DNA of 64,000 bases from MFD09286-c1 sp963701015 (GCA_963701015.1 OY969556.1:1364001-1428000), one strand, 5' to 3'. Numbered from the stretch's first letter, positions 9,086 to 18,363 are shown. Program-made: numbers and translations. Notes: generated by a model not told the origin, from the letters alone.

Positions 9086-9733
9086 ATGATTATTCAGCAA
9101 CGTTTTAATAATGTGGTAGATTACTTTTCAAACCAAATGCCGGTTGCCGAAACTGAACTGCGTTACAAAAGTGCTTATGAACTTATTGTAGCTGTAATAT
9201 TATCAGCCCAGTGTACCGATAAACGCGTGAATATTATTACTCCTAATTTTTTTAAACATTTCCCAAATCCTGAAGTACTTGCTGAATCGAACGTTGATGA
9301 AATATTTGAATTGATAAAAAGTTGTACTTACCCGAATAACAAAGCAAAAAATATTTTGGCAATGGCTAAAATGTTGGTTTCCGATTTCAAATCTGTATTA
9401 CCATCAGATACAGAACAGCTCCAAAAACTTCCTGGAGTTGGCAGAAAAACAGCTCATGTTCTGGCATCTGTATTATTTAATAAACCTGTATTGGCTGTTG
9501 ATACTCATGTATTCAGGGTTTCAGCTCGTATTGGTTTGACTAAAAATGCTAAAAACCCTTTGGAATGTGAAAAACAATTGATCAAATATTTACCAGCCGA
9601 CAAATTGCCATTGGCACATCACTGGTTGATTTTACATGGTCGATATGTTTGTACTGCACGAAATCCGAAATGTCTGGAATGTGGAATAAATAAATATTGT
9701 GATTTTTTTAGTAATCAAATGTCAAAAAAATAA
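9086..9733 (+). CDS. nth: endonuclease III (DNA glycosylase/AP lyase)
   Basis: About 215 residues. It excises oxidised pyrimidines and nicks abasic sites in base-excision repair. Visible are the helix-hairpin-helix LPGVGRKTA with the catalytic Lys, the catalytic Asp in AVDTHVFRV, and the C-terminal [4Fe-4S] ligands C-x6-C-x2-C-x5-C in CTARNPKCLECGINKYC. I chose the ATG at 9086; a TTG three codons earlier (9077) is possible but less likely. It stands alone on the plus strand between a divergent outer-membrane protein gene and a separately promoted pair. Confidence 0.96.
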   Translation: MIIQQRFNNVVDYFSNQMPVAETELRYKSAYELIVAVILSAQCTDKRVNIITPNFFKHFPNPEVLAESNVDEIFELIKSCTYPNNKAKNILAMAKMLVSDFKSVLPSDTEQLQKLPGVGRKTAHVLASVLFNKPVLAVDTHVFRVSARIGLTKNAKNPLECEKQLIKYLPADKLPLAHHWLILHGRYVCTARNPKCLECGINKYCDFFSNQMSKK

Positions 9734-9763
9734 TTATTCAAATATTCAATATAAGCACTTTTG

Positions 9764-9771
9764 TATATTTG
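9764..9771 (+). promoter_or_regulatory. candidate -7 promoter element
   Basis: TATATTTG matches TAnnTTTG 22 bases before the ATG at 9793. The -33 region is not recognisable. It would drive the 9793 and 10688 genes as a two-gene unit. Confidence 0.35.
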
Positions 9772-9792
9772 CAAGTATGTAAAATATAAAGC

Positions 9793-10677
9793 ATGAAACA
9801 GTTTTTAAGAATTATTGCATTTATAATTATTTCAGTTCTTATTTCGGCAATGGGAATTCAACGTGTTGATTTCAGCCATGGCAGAAAAAAAAATGTTTGC
9901 AAGGACTTACGAAATGAAGCGCTCGCGTACTTTATATTTGTTGATAGCAAAGAAACTTCGCCCTGGACAGAATTTGACATCCGATCGACCTTGGATTCTA
10001 TTAATGTAGCTGTGAACTGGCTTAATCAGCAAGCAATAATGAATAACATAAATTTAAAATTACGAGCGAATTACTATATTGGCAAGCCTATTGCAACTAT
10101 TAAAAAGAACCTTTCTCAAGGAACTATTGAAAACACTATTAAAGTCTTGGGACCCAATAAAGGATTTAAAGATTTAAACTTATGGGCTGATGGAATAGCC
10201 AAAAAAGTTGGTTCTACACTAAATATTCCTGAAAAAGACGGTATACCTGAGATTAAGAATCCGAATAATAAAGAACGATTAATTGCATTTTTGCGCGATG
10301 CTAATAATGTTGAAAGTGTGGCATTAATTTTTATGGTCAATAATTATTACCGCGATGATATTTCAGTTGCAATCAATACATTTTCAAAAAAAGATGTGGA
10401 ATTTGCCGTTGTTAGTTATAAATATCCTTCCGAAATTGCAAATAATATTCTGCGTTTATATGGCGCAGCACCATTGTATAAATCGGTATTTCGTAAAAAC
10501 GACAACAAAATTAAAATTGCTCTACAGTTTTTTCCTAACGACATTATGCAGGACCCATATGGGAAAAACATTCAAAAATTAAAAATTGGCCTTTTTACAA
10601 AATATCTTATAGGATGGACTGATCAACTCGACCCAAAATACGAAGTACTTCTTACCGATGGAATAATGAATTTTTAA
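9793..10677 (+). CDS. exported metallopeptidase-like protein lacking zinc ligands
   Basis: A 294-residue protein with an N-terminal hydrophobic signal or anchor (residues 5-22). I know no functional name for it. Residues 213-229 (SEIANNILRLYGAAPLY) line up by eye with the zinc motif of a Bacteroidota secreted peptidase family, IAHEILHLFGAxDLY, but the two His and the Glu are Asn, Arg and Asn, and the Asp is Pro. The following FPNDIM and LKIGLFTKYLIGWTD also fit that family. It therefore looks like a catalytically dead relative, conserved as a binding or regulatory protein or decaying. The frame is intact over its full length. The next gene starts 11 bases later and probably forms an operon with it. 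Confidence 0.65.
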   Translation: MKQFLRIIAFIIISVLISAMGIQRVDFSHGRKKNVCKDLRNEALAYFIFVDSKETSPWTEFDIRSTLDSINVAVNWLNQQAIMNNINLKLRANYYIGKPIATIKKNLSQGTIENTIKVLGPNKGFKDLNLWADGIAKKVGSTLNIPEKDGIPEIKNPNNKERLIAFLRDANNVESVALIFMVNNYYRDDISVAINTFSKKDVEFAVVSYKYPSEIANNILRLYGAAPLYKSVFRKNDNKIKIALQFFPNDIMQDPYGKNIQKLKIGLFTKYLIGWTDQLDPKYEVLLTDGIMNF

Positions 10678-10687
10678 ATTTTATAAT

Positions 10688-11182
10688 ATGAATTTTTCGA
10701 AAATAATATTGACGGTTGTTTCCATTGTTTTATTTGGAAATGCAATAGCACAGGATTCTATTCCAGCTGCTAATAGGGAGATTATTAATTATGTAAATTC
10801 AGTAATAGGGAAAAAAGTCGATCGTGGAGAATGTTGGGACTTGGCAAACGAAGCATTGATTAAAATTAATGCTAAATGGGATAGAAAGTTTGTTTATGGT
10901 AAATTATTAAATCCTGAAAAAGATGTAATTTATCCGGGAGATATAATTCAATTTAAAAATGTTGTAGTTGAATATAAAATTGTTAAAGGTAATGAAACGC
11001 AAACAACAACTGAATCGATGAAACAACATACTGCAATTGTGCATAAAGTATTAGCGAAAGGAGAATTTGAACTTGCACATCAAAACACACAATTTTCAGG
11101 TAGAAAAGTTGGCTTAAGTGATTTGAATATTAAATATATTAAGAAAGGTAAAATTTTTATTTACCGGCCTGTAGTAGAGTGA
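10688..11182 (+). CDS. exported CHAP/papain-fold-like protein
   Basis: A 164-residue protein with a clear signal peptide (cleavage near GNAIAQ, about residue 22). A Cys in RGECWDLANEAL, a His in KQHTAIVHKV and a later FELAHQNT segment are ordered as in CHAP/NlpC-like cysteine peptidase folds, with a connecting YPGDIIQF strand. I infer a periplasmic or secreted Cys-His hydrolase fold; substrate and activity are unknown. It follows the metallopeptidase-like gene by 11 bases and is followed by the convergent GH30 gene only 15 bases away, with no strong terminator between. Confidence 0.65.
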   Translation: MNFSKIILTVVSIVLFGNAIAQDSIPAANREIINYVNSVIGKKVDRGECWDLANEALIKINAKWDRKFVYGKLLNPEKDVIYPGDIIQFKNVVVEYKIVKGNETQTTTESMKQHTAIVHKVLAKGEFELAHQNTQFSGRKVGLSDLNIKYIKKGKIFIYRPVVE

Positions 11183-11196
11183 AAAATTATAAAGCT

Positions 11197-12633
11197 TTAA
11201 TATTTAATATTATAGCAAAAGAAAGTATTAAATGTTTTTGGTGGAATTTTGACTATTAGTTTTTTATTTAATACTTTAATCTTCATTATTTTAGGTTTGT
11301 CGTTCGGGTTGTCAATAACCATAACCAAGTCTTTATCCGGTGTAATAAATGATATAATGTTTTCACTTCCTTTAGTTTTCACCATATTTGAACCGGGTGT
11401 TATGAAATATGAAAAATGTTTAAAAACAAAATATTCCGGATTCAAATAATATCGTCTTTTAACCGGATCAATTGATACGAGTGAATTTTGTTTCCATCCC
11501 CAATGACTCATACCGGGTTTTTCTAAAATCATATTCCAGTACATATATGAATTTGCACCTGCATTAAAATAAAATTTAATCAAATTATAAGTGTGTTCGG
11601 CTGCTTTCCAATCATTATCACCATTACCACATTCATTTTCGGTTTGCATAATTTTTAAATTGGGAAAATTTTCATGTGTTAATTCTACTGCACCTTTTCC
11701 AGCCCATTGAAACCCAAATCCTTTTATATATTTTCTGCATTTTTCATTTTGCATTATTGTATCAATAATAGCAAATGAAGGTCGTTCAAGAGTGCCAAAC
11801 CAAATCTCAGTTTTTAATCTGTCTTTCTCAAACCGGGGGCCAAGATAATTACCAATAAAACCTGCCAGTGCCGATGGTGTCCAAACACAACTGGGAAATA
11901 CCTGGCAGGAGTTAAATTCATTTTGTGGCTGAACCATTGAAATATTTATACCTTCATCACGATACGCCTTTATAAACTTTGCAAAATATTTTGCATAGGT
12001 TGATAAAATTGTATCATTCAAAATTATTTGATTGACACCTTCTTTACCTTTTAAACTACGTTTTAATTTATTTCCATATCCAGGTTTACAGGCATAATGG
12101 TCATTGGTCTTCATCCAGGCTGGTGGTGTCCATGGTGAAGCCCATAATTTTAATTTCTTTTGATATGAAAGTGCAGTTTTTATATAGGGAATTATATTTC
12201 TTTTATCACGATCAATTGAAAAGAATTCCAAATCGAAGTCGTTTATACTATCATCCAATGAATAATAATTAAATGAATAATCGTTAGAACCAATCGGTAC
12301 CCTGCAATAGTTTAATTTTAAACCATATTCAGTCCCAAATAAATCGTGCATTAAATAATTTTTTGATTTATCGTTAAGCACTTGCAATGCACTCCAACCC
12401 ATTTCATTGAAACAACCTCCAAATCCATTGATTTGTTGACGCAAACTATCAGGAAAAATCTCAGCATCAAATTTACTATCGGTTGAATCAACTGGTTGCC
12501 AAAATTGATTTCGCTGTTCATCCCAAAGCCTTTGTTCACTTGTTGTCCACCATTTAATGGTTTTGTTGGTATGACAGGAACAAAATGCAAATACAAATGT
12601 TACTATGGTCAGAAATTGTAATTTGGTTTTCAT
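11197..12633 (-). CDS. glycoside hydrolase family 30 lipoprotein
   Basis: A 478-residue retaining glycosidase with a signal peptide ending in a Cys-rich lipobox-like segment (FAFCSC, 16-20), so probably surface or periplasmic. GH30 hallmarks: INGFGGCFNEMGW (68-80), RVPIGSNDYS (111-120), WASPWTPPAWMK (164-175), acid/base Glu239 in QPQNEF and nucleophile Glu332 in MQTENECG. The C-terminal 90 residues form the companion beta sandwich. GH30 includes beta-1,6-glucanases and glucosylceramidases; I cannot choose the substrate. It lies 20 kb from the polysaccharide locus and has no CAZyme neighbour. Confidence 0.9.
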   Translation of the reverse strand: MKTKLQFLTIVTFVFAFCSCHTNKTIKWWTTSEQRLWDEQRNQFWQPVDSTDSKFDAEIFPDSLRQQINGFGGCFNEMGWSALQVLNDKSKNYLMHDLFGTEYGLKLNYCRVPIGSNDYSFNYYSLDDSINDFDLEFFSIDRDKRNIIPYIKTALSYQKKLKLWASPWTPPAWMKTNDHYACKPGYGNKLKRSLKGKEGVNQIILNDTILSTYAKYFAKFIKAYRDEGINISMVQPQNEFNSCQVFPSCVWTPSALAGFIGNYLGPRFEKDRLKTEIWFGTLERPSFAIIDTIMQNEKCRKYIKGFGFQWAGKGAVELTHENFPNLKIMQTENECGNGDNDWKAAEHTYNLIKFYFNAGANSYMYWNMILEKPGMSHWGWKQNSLVSIDPVKRRYYLNPEYFVFKHFSYFITPGSNMVKTKGSENIISFITPDKDLVMVIDNPNDKPKIMKIKVLNKKLIVKIPPKTFNTFFCYNIKY

Positions 12634-12862
12634 TTCAAAGTAAATTCCTAAAAAAAGGAATGCTAAGATAACAAAATATTTACCTTTTTATTTTTCTTAT
12701 TCAATGATAGTTTTATAAATAATTGAAATTATGTTTTTTGGGTATGGAAATTAATTGGTTAATTAATCAAAATTCAATTTTGAAAGCCCTAACAACAATA
12801 TTTTTTTTTAATATTATTGCAAAATAAATAAACTGAAATTTAAATTAAATAAATAATTGAAT

Positions 12863-13798
12863 ATGAAAGTAACCGTAGTTGGAGCAGGTAATGTAGGAGC
12901 ATCAGTAGCTCAATTTGTTGCCGAAAAAGAGCTTGTAAATGAAATTGTATTGCTTGATATTAAACAAGGTATTGGTGAAGGTAAAGCGCTTGATTTGTTG
13001 CAGGCAGGTCCGGTTAATAATTATGATACACGCTTGATTGGTGTAACAGATGATTATTCGCGTTCTTCAAATTCTGATGTTGTAGTTATTACATCTGGAG
13101 TTCCTCGTAAACCAGGAATGAGCCGCGACGATTTAATTTCAATTAATGCTGGTATAGTAAAACAGGTTACAGAAAAAGTAATTTCTGCTTCACCTAAAGC
13201 AATAATAATTATTGTTTCAAATCCATTGGATGTTATGACGTATACAGCCTTTCTTGCTGCAAAAACCGATTCAAGAAAAGTCTTTGGAATGGCTGGTATA
13301 TTAGATACGGCACGTTATAGGGCATTTTTAGCTGAGGCATTAAATTGCAACCCCAAAGATATTCAGGCATTGTTGTTAGGCGGACATGGTGATACAATGG
13401 TTCCGCTTCCCAGATATACAACAGTTTCAGGGATACCGGTAACCCAACTTATAGCAAAAGATAAACTTGACGCTATTATTAAAAGAACTCAAAATGGAGG
13501 AGGTGAATTGGTTAGCCTTATGGGAACTTCGGCGTGGTACGCACCTGGTGCTGCTGCAGCACAAATGGTTGAAGCAATTGTTCGTGACCAAAAACGTATT
13601 TTCCCTTGTTGCGCAATGCTTAATGGTGAATATGGCTTAAAAAATCTATTTCTCGGAGTTCCGGTTAAATTAGGAAAAAATGGAATTGAACAAATAATAG
13701 AAATAGAATTAAATACTGAAGAACGTATATTATTTGATGCTTCTGCAAAGGCTGTTAAAAGTGTGATGGAAGTATTAGATGGTATGAAACTTTTTTAA
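12863..13798 (+). CDS. mdh: malate dehydrogenase
   Basis: An NAD-dependent enzyme of about 311 residues interconverting malate and oxaloacetate. The N-terminus is the Rossmann loop GAGNVGASVA, followed by an acidic strand end LLDIKQGIGEGKALDL (adenosine-ribose Asp, NAD preference). SGVPRKPGMSRDDL carries the mobile-loop arginines, VSNPLDVMTY follows, and the catalytic His is in LLGGHGDTMVPL. The motifs fit the LDH-like MDH group common in Bacteroidota. I chose the ATG at 12863 over the TTG two codons upstream. A bidirectional terminator follows. The 229-base gap before it is AT-rich with no firm promoter match. Confidence 0.96.
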   Translation: MKVTVVGAGNVGASVAQFVAEKELVNEIVLLDIKQGIGEGKALDLLQAGPVNNYDTRLIGVTDDYSRSSNSDVVVITSGVPRKPGMSRDDLISINAGIVKQVTEKVISASPKAIIIIVSNPLDVMTYTAFLAAKTDSRKVFGMAGILDTARYRAFLAEALNCNPKDIQALLLGGHGDTMVPLPRYTTVSGIPVTQLIAKDKLDAIIKRTQNGGGELVSLMGTSAWYAPGAAAAQMVEAIVRDQKRIFPCCAMLNGEYGLKNLFLGVPVKLGKNGIEQIIEIELNTEERILFDASAKAVKSVMEVLDGMKLF

Positions 13799-13822
13799 TA
13801 GCTTAAACTATTTAAATATAGA

Positions 13823-13850
13823 AACTTCCGAGCATTAAACTTCGGAAGTT
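13823..13850. terminator. bidirectional terminator between mdh and the histidine kinase gene
   Basis: AACTTCCGA (13823-13831) pairs with TCGGAAGTT (13842-13850), followed by a run of T on the plus strand. The stop codon of the convergent histidine kinase gene (13835-13837) lies in the loop, so the kinase 3' end is inside the terminator. Confidence 0.85.
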
Positions 13851-15805
13851 TTTTTATTTTCATATTCTTCTTTTAAAGGAAAATCGATAGTAATTTCTGT
13901 GCCTTCACCATGTTTTGAAAATATATCAATAAATCCTTCATTCGATTCTACTCTTGCATAAATATTTGCTAACCCGGCACTTTTGACTGTTTTAATTAAC
14001 GAAGTATCAAATCCAACCCCGTTGTCCTGAACAGAAATATTTAATCTGCTATCATCTACTATTAATTGTACAATAATTTCTTTTGCCTTTGAGTGTTTTA
14101 TAGCATTGTTAATCAATTCCTGAACAATCCGGTATATTGAAATTTCAAAGGAACTGCTCAAGCGTTTTTCATTTCCATAATAATGAAATAAAATATTAAT
14201 ATTTCTGTTAGAACTTAAATTGCTGCAAAAGTCTGACAGGGCATCTTTTAATCCATATTTCACCAATGCTTGTGGCATTAAATTGTGAGCTATATATCTT
14301 AATTCTTTAATTGAAGTGTCAATGAGGTTTAAAGTTTTACTGAAGTTACCTTCATGCTCAGGTGAAACCCGAATATTTTCTTTAATATTATTAAATGAAA
14401 GTTTTATGCCCGAAAGCAATCCTCCTAATCCGTCATGAAGTTCGCGGGCTAATCTTCCACGTTCAATTTCTTCACCTTTTAATACTGATTTGGTTGCAAC
14501 TAAAAGTCGTTCTTTTTCTAAGTCAATAATCTTCTGTTCTTTTATATTTAATTCCTGAGTAATTATTCTTCTTCTTTGCAAAATAACAACAATACCAATT
14601 ATAACTGAAATAAAAAATGCAACAAATAATATAGTGGTTATTAACTTGTATAAGATTGCAGCTCTTTTATCTTTTTCCAATAATTTTATCTGTTGCGATT
14701 TTTTTTCTTTGTCATATTCTGCTTCAAGATGGGCAATTTGCTGCAAATTTTGCTCATTTAAAATACTGTCGTTATATATAACTGATTCCTGATAAAATTT
14801 TAAAGCTTTGTTAAAATCTGATTTACCTTGATAACATTGTGATAATCCATCGTAGGCAATTGAAATTTGAGATTTTGAGCCTATTTTAACTGCAATTTCC
14901 AGACCTTTTTGAAATGCTTCAATTGCCCTTCCATAATCTTTAACTTGCAAATAAGTATTCGCTATACTGGTATAACTTGATGCAACATATATTAAATCAC
15001 CAGTTCCTTTGCTTATTTCCAATGATTTATTAAAATAAAATATTGCAAGTTTATATAATTTCTTTTTTAGGTAAATATTCCCAATTGCATTATAACAAAT
15101 ACCTTCTCCGGCTTTGTTTTTTATGGCTAAATCGTAGTAAAGCGAATTTTTATAATTATTTAGTGCTTTATCATTGTTACCTAATGCTTCGTATACCGAA
15201 CCTATATTATCTAAATTAATTGAAACACCCAATAAGTTACCTCGTTTTTTTTCCAGTGGAAGTGCTTTTTCAAAATACATGATTGCCTCATTGTACTTGG
15301 CAAGGCTAAAATATATATTACCAATACTGTTATATGCTATACAAATATTTTTAACATCATTAATTTCTTCAGCTAATTTTAAAGCTTTTATATGGAAAAA
15401 AAGTGCCTTTGAATTATCGTCAATTCTGCGATATACAACTCCAATATTATTCAATGCCTGGACCTGAAAATATATATTACCAGTTTTTTCAGCAATTGCC
15501 AAAGCTTTACGATGGTAATATAAAGCTTTTGAATAATCTGAAAGATTTCTATTTAGAACTCCCATTCCATCATTTACATAAAACAGACCTTTGGGATAAT
15601 TTAATTTCTCAGCCAAACCGAATATTTTGCTTAGATTTTCATTTTCTTTTGTCGTGTCTTTATTCAAAAAGAAATATTTAATTAAACTGTCATATTGTTG
15701 TGTGGTTTTTGTAGATTGCAGAAGTGAATCGAATTCCAGGTTATTTGCTAATAATTGGAAAGGAATTATTAAAGCTATATAAATGATTAAAATATATTTT
15801 TTCAT
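13835..15805 (-). CDS. TPR-containing sensor histidine kinase
   Basis: A 656-residue membrane kinase with a signal peptide (1-20), about eight tetratricopeptide repeats over residues 70-350 (recurring GNIYFSLAKYNEAI-type units), a short coiled coil, and one membrane segment near 387-409. A HisKA_3-type dimerisation domain has the phospho-acceptor His in ARELHDGLGG (about 455). The C-terminal ATPase has an N box (ELINNAIKHSKA) and G box (DNGVGFD, SAGLANI). The TPRs are predicted to be extracytoplasmic, sensing a protein or peptide partner. This class normally signals to a LuxR/NarL response regulator, but none is encoded nearby, so it is an orphan in this window. Confidence 0.93.
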   Translation of the reverse strand: MKKYILIIYIALIIPFQLLANNLEFDSLLQSTKTTQQYDSLIKYFFLNKDTTKENENLSKIFGLAEKLNYPKGLFYVNDGMGVLNRNLSDYSKALYYHRKALAIAEKTGNIYFQVQALNNIGVVYRRIDDNSKALFFHIKALKLAEEINDVKNICIAYNSIGNIYFSLAKYNEAIMYFEKALPLEKKRGNLLGVSINLDNIGSVYEALGNNDKALNNYKNSLYYDLAIKNKAGEGICYNAIGNIYLKKKLYKLAIFYFNKSLEISKGTGDLIYVASSYTSIANTYLQVKDYGRAIEAFQKGLEIAVKIGSKSQISIAYDGLSQCYQGKSDFNKALKFYQESVIYNDSILNEQNLQQIAHLEAEYDKEKKSQQIKLLEKDKRAAILYKLITTILFVAFFISVIIGIVVILQRRRIITQELNIKEQKIIDLEKERLLVATKSVLKGEEIERGRLARELHDGLGGLLSGIKLSFNNIKENIRVSPEHEGNFSKTLNLIDTSIKELRYIAHNLMPQALVKYGLKDALSDFCSNLSSNRNINILFHYYGNEKRLSSSFEISIYRIVQELINNAIKHSKAKEIIVQLIVDDSRLNISVQDNGVGFDTSLIKTVKSAGLANIYARVESNEGFIDIFSKHGEGTEITIDFPLKEEYENKKTSEV

Positions 15806-15825
15806 ATTAAATAAGAAATTGAACT

Positions 15826-15833
15826 CAAATTTA
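15826..15833 (-). promoter_or_regulatory. candidate -7 promoter element for the histidine kinase gene
   Basis: On the minus strand TAAATTTG matches TAnnTTTG 20 bases before the kinase ATG, with a TTTG about 23 bases further upstream as a possible -33. The same gap must hold the divergent promoter for the gene at 15909, where TAACTTTA near 15878 is a weaker match. Confidence 0.4.
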
Positions 15834-15908
15834 GGTTATTAATGGAAAGTTGCCAGCAAAGTGTGAAAATTATATAACTTTACAGCACATTTCAGTATTA
15901 AAAGCCGA

Positions 15909-16529
15909 ATGGAAGAAGAATTAAACAAAATAGTATATTCAAAAAATACAATTGAGTTTGTTACTGTAGCCAAAGAATTTTGCACTTTTGCTGAAAATGC
16001 TACAGAATTTGACGGTAAAACTTTTGTAGATAAAACCCTAAAATTATTATCATTATTATATCTTAAAGCGCTATTATTGCCAGATACCGAACAGTTTAAC
16101 GAAGATGGGAATGAAAAATTTGTGACAGAATTCGATTGGCAATTTATTAAAAACGGAATTGCTTCAATTTTAGATGACAAAGATTCTTATCTTGATTTTT
16201 TTGATTCGGAAATGAAAGAAACACCTGAACCAGTTACATCAAGCATATCGGAAAATTTAGCCGATGTATATCAGGATTTAAAAGATTTTTTGGAAATTTA
16301 TAAGCTCGGGAACGATGATCTTTCAAACGATGCAATTTTTGAATGTACTGAAAATTTTAAAAATTACTGGGGATATAGAATTGTAAATACTATAAGGATA
16401 TTACATTTAATAAATTTTTATCCGGTAATCGACGAACAATCTGCTGATATTTTAAAAACTCACGCCAAACGAAATTCCAAGGATTGGTTTATAAGTCAGG
16501 CGCAAAATGATTTTCAAACGAATGAATAG
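15909..16529 (+). CDS. DUF5063 domain-containing protein
   Basis: A 206-residue acidic, mostly helical cytoplasmic protein of the DUF5063 family, recognisable from the FVTVAKEFCTFAEN start, the LLSLLYLKALLLP helix, and the C-terminal YWGYRIVNTIRILH. No catalytic motif is visible and the function is unknown. It is the first gene of a tight three-gene operon with a 3'-5' exonuclease and a PUA-type rRNA methyltransferase, an order I recognise from other Bacteroidota, so a role near RNA metabolism is plausible but inferred only from context. Confidence 0.8.
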   Translation: MEEELNKIVYSKNTIEFVTVAKEFCTFAENATEFDGKTFVDKTLKLLSLLYLKALLLPDTEQFNEDGNEKFVTEFDWQFIKNGIASILDDKDSYLDFFDSEMKETPEPVTSSISENLADVYQDLKDFLEIYKLGNDDLSNDAIFECTENFKNYWGYRIVNTIRILHLINFYPVIDEQSADILKTHAKRNSKDWFISQAQNDFQTNE

Positions 16530-17139
16530 TGTTTTTGCAAGTTCCATTTTGCCTGAATTAATTACAGAATTACCTCTAATTCAGTTTAATGGTAAAATAA
16601 TTGTTGTGGATAATGCAAAATCAATGCCTGGTGCTATAAAATTCCTTAACAGTCATTCAATGATAGGTTTTGATACAGAATCGAAACCTTCATTCCGAAA
16701 AGGCCAGATAAATAAAGTTTCATTATTGCAATTGGCTTATTATGATACTTGCTTTATATTCCGGCTTAATAAAATAGGATTTGGTGACGATTTGATTCAT
16801 TTGTTGAACAATAGTTTGATAAAAAAAATTGGACTTTCGTTAAAGGATGATTTTAGAGAACTTTCTAAACTCAGGCACTTTCAACCTTCTGGATTTATTG
16901 AGCTTCAGAAATATGTCGAAAATTTTAATATTACTGACAAAAGTTTAAAAAAGCTGGTTGCTTTGATTTTAGGTCATAGGATTTCAAAATCACAGCAAAC
17001 TTCAAATTGGGAATCTGAAAACTTAACCGAAGCGCAAATTGTTTATGCAGCAACTGATGCCTGGGCTTGTTTGGAGATATATAAACGACTAGTTGAAATT
17101 GAAAATATAAATGGGAAATCAAAATATAGCCACACTTAA
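16522..17139 (+). CDS. 3'-5' exonuclease (DEDDy family)
   Basis: An RNase D/WRN-like exonuclease of about 205 residues. Motifs: Asp-Glu in IGFDTESKP, Asp in SLKDDFREL, and Tyr-x3-Asp in VYAATDAWACLEIY, the DEDDy set. It overlaps the DUF5063 gene by eight bases if it starts at 16522, which I prefer; the frame also has an ATG at 16507. It overlaps the following methyltransferase gene by 29 bases, so translation of all three is probably coupled. Whether its substrate is RNA or DNA cannot be read from sequence; there is no HRDC domain, so it is not a standard RNase D. Confidence 0.9.
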   Translation: MNSVFASSILPELITELPLIQFNGKIIVVDNAKSMPGAIKFLNSHSMIGFDTESKPSFRKGQINKVSLLQLAYYDTCFIFRLNKIGFGDDLIHLLNNSLIKKIGLSLKDDFRELSKLRHFQPSGFIELQKYVENFNITDKSLKKLVALILGHRISKSQQTSNWESENLTEAQIVYAATDAWACLEIYKRLVEIENINGKSKYSHT

Positions 17140-18298
17140 GCCCGGCAAAGAACAATCTGTTTTTCGACGCCATCCCTGGATTTTTTCAGGTGCAATTAAA
17201 CATATTAATGGTAATGCCAGCGAAGGCGATTTGGTGAAAGTGGTTGACAGTAAAGGTGAATTTCTGGCAATAGGACATTACCAAATTGGCTCAATTGCTA
17301 TTAGAATTATAACATTTGATAATGTTGAAATAGACGATAAATTTTGGTTACATAAAATAGAATCTGCATTCAAATTACGTCAGGCTCTTGGATTAATTGA
17401 CAATGAAACTACCAATGTATTTCGCTTGGTAAATGCCGAAGGTGACGAAATGCCCGGATTAGTTATTGATTTTTATAATGGAACGGCTGTTACTCAATTT
17501 CATTCAATAGGAATTTTTCTTCAAAAAGATAAAATAATAAATGCTTTACGACAGGTTTTAGGTCAAAGCTTGAAAGCAATTTTTGATAAAAGTGAAAGTA
17601 CAATGCCATTTAAAGCTGCAATTCGACCTGTAAATGGATATTTATGGAATGAAAGTTCAAATTTTGAAGTAGAAGAAAATGGTAATCGATTTAAAATAGA
17701 TTGGGTACTTGGGCAGAAAACCGGATTTTTTATTGATCAGCGTGAAAATCGCAAATTGGTTATGACATATTCAAAGGGAAAAAATGTTCTCAATATGTTT
17801 TGCTATACAGGTGGTTTTTCAGTTTATGCATTGCGAGGAGGAGCTAATATTGTTCATAGTGTAGATAGTTCAAAGAAAGCAATTGAATTGACCAATGAAA
17901 ATGTTGAATTAAATTTTCCTAATTGTTCCAACCACGAAGCAATTGCATTTGACGCTTTTGATTATTTAAACAGCACCGATCATATATATGATTTAATAAT
18001 TTTAGATCCACCTGCATTTGCAAAACATAATGAAGCTGTGCACAATGCTTTGCAAGGATACAAAAGATTGAGTCAAAGAGCAATTGAAATAATAAAGCCA
18101 GGTGGTTTAATATTTACTTTTTCTTGCTCACAGGTTGTTTCCAGGGAAGAATTTAGAAAATCGGTATTTGCAGCCGCAGCAAATGCAAAACGAAAAGTTA
18201 GTATTTTACATCAGTTATCACAACCAGCTGATCATGCTGTTAGTATATATCATCCCGAAGGGGAATATCTTAAAGGACTTGTGTTACATGTAGAATAA
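17111..18298 (+). CDS. rlmI: class I SAM-dependent rRNA methyltransferase (RlmI-like)
   Basis: A 395-residue 23S rRNA cytosine-C5 methyltransferase family protein. The N-terminal PUA domain (about 1-75) starts LKPGKEQSVFRRHPWIFSGAI. A linker domain with GDEMPGLVIDFYNG follows, then the Rossmann methyltransferase: VLNMFCYTGGFSVYAL for SAM binding and the NPPY-equivalent ILDPPAFAK, with a catalytic-region Cys in FSCSQVV. The motifs and length match RlmI/RlmK-type enzymes. The ATG lies inside the exonuclease gene (29-base overlap). A hairpin terminator follows the stop. Confidence 0.92.
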   Translation: MGNQNIATLKPGKEQSVFRRHPWIFSGAIKHINGNASEGDLVKVVDSKGEFLAIGHYQIGSIAIRIITFDNVEIDDKFWLHKIESAFKLRQALGLIDNETTNVFRLVNAEGDEMPGLVIDFYNGTAVTQFHSIGIFLQKDKIINALRQVLGQSLKAIFDKSESTMPFKAAIRPVNGYLWNESSNFEVEENGNRFKIDWVLGQKTGFFIDQRENRKLVMTYSKGKNVLNMFCYTGGFSVYALRGGANIVHSVDSSKKAIELTNENVELNFPNCSNHEAIAFDAFDYLNSTDHIYDLIILDPPAFAKHNEAVHNALQGYKRLSQRAIEIIKPGGLIFTFSCSQVVSREEFRKSVFAAAANAKRKVSILHQLSQPADHAVSIYHPEGEYLKGLVLHVE

Positions 18299-18310
18299 TT
18301 TTGGCAAAAA

Positions 18311-18346
18311 AAAATCCCGTAACTGTAAATACAATTCGGGAATTTT
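18311..18346. terminator. terminator between rlmI and siaC
   Basis: AAAATCCCG (18311-18319) pairs with CGGGAATTTT (18337-18346) with a one-base bulge and A/T tracts on both sides. It separates convergent genes and probably works in both directions. Confidence 0.7.
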
Positions 18347-18363
18347 ATATTTTTCCAAGAGTT

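Noticed and set aside
15174..15681. Plus-strand ORFs inside the histidine kinase gene
   Set aside because: Shadows of the TPR-coding sequence on the other strand.
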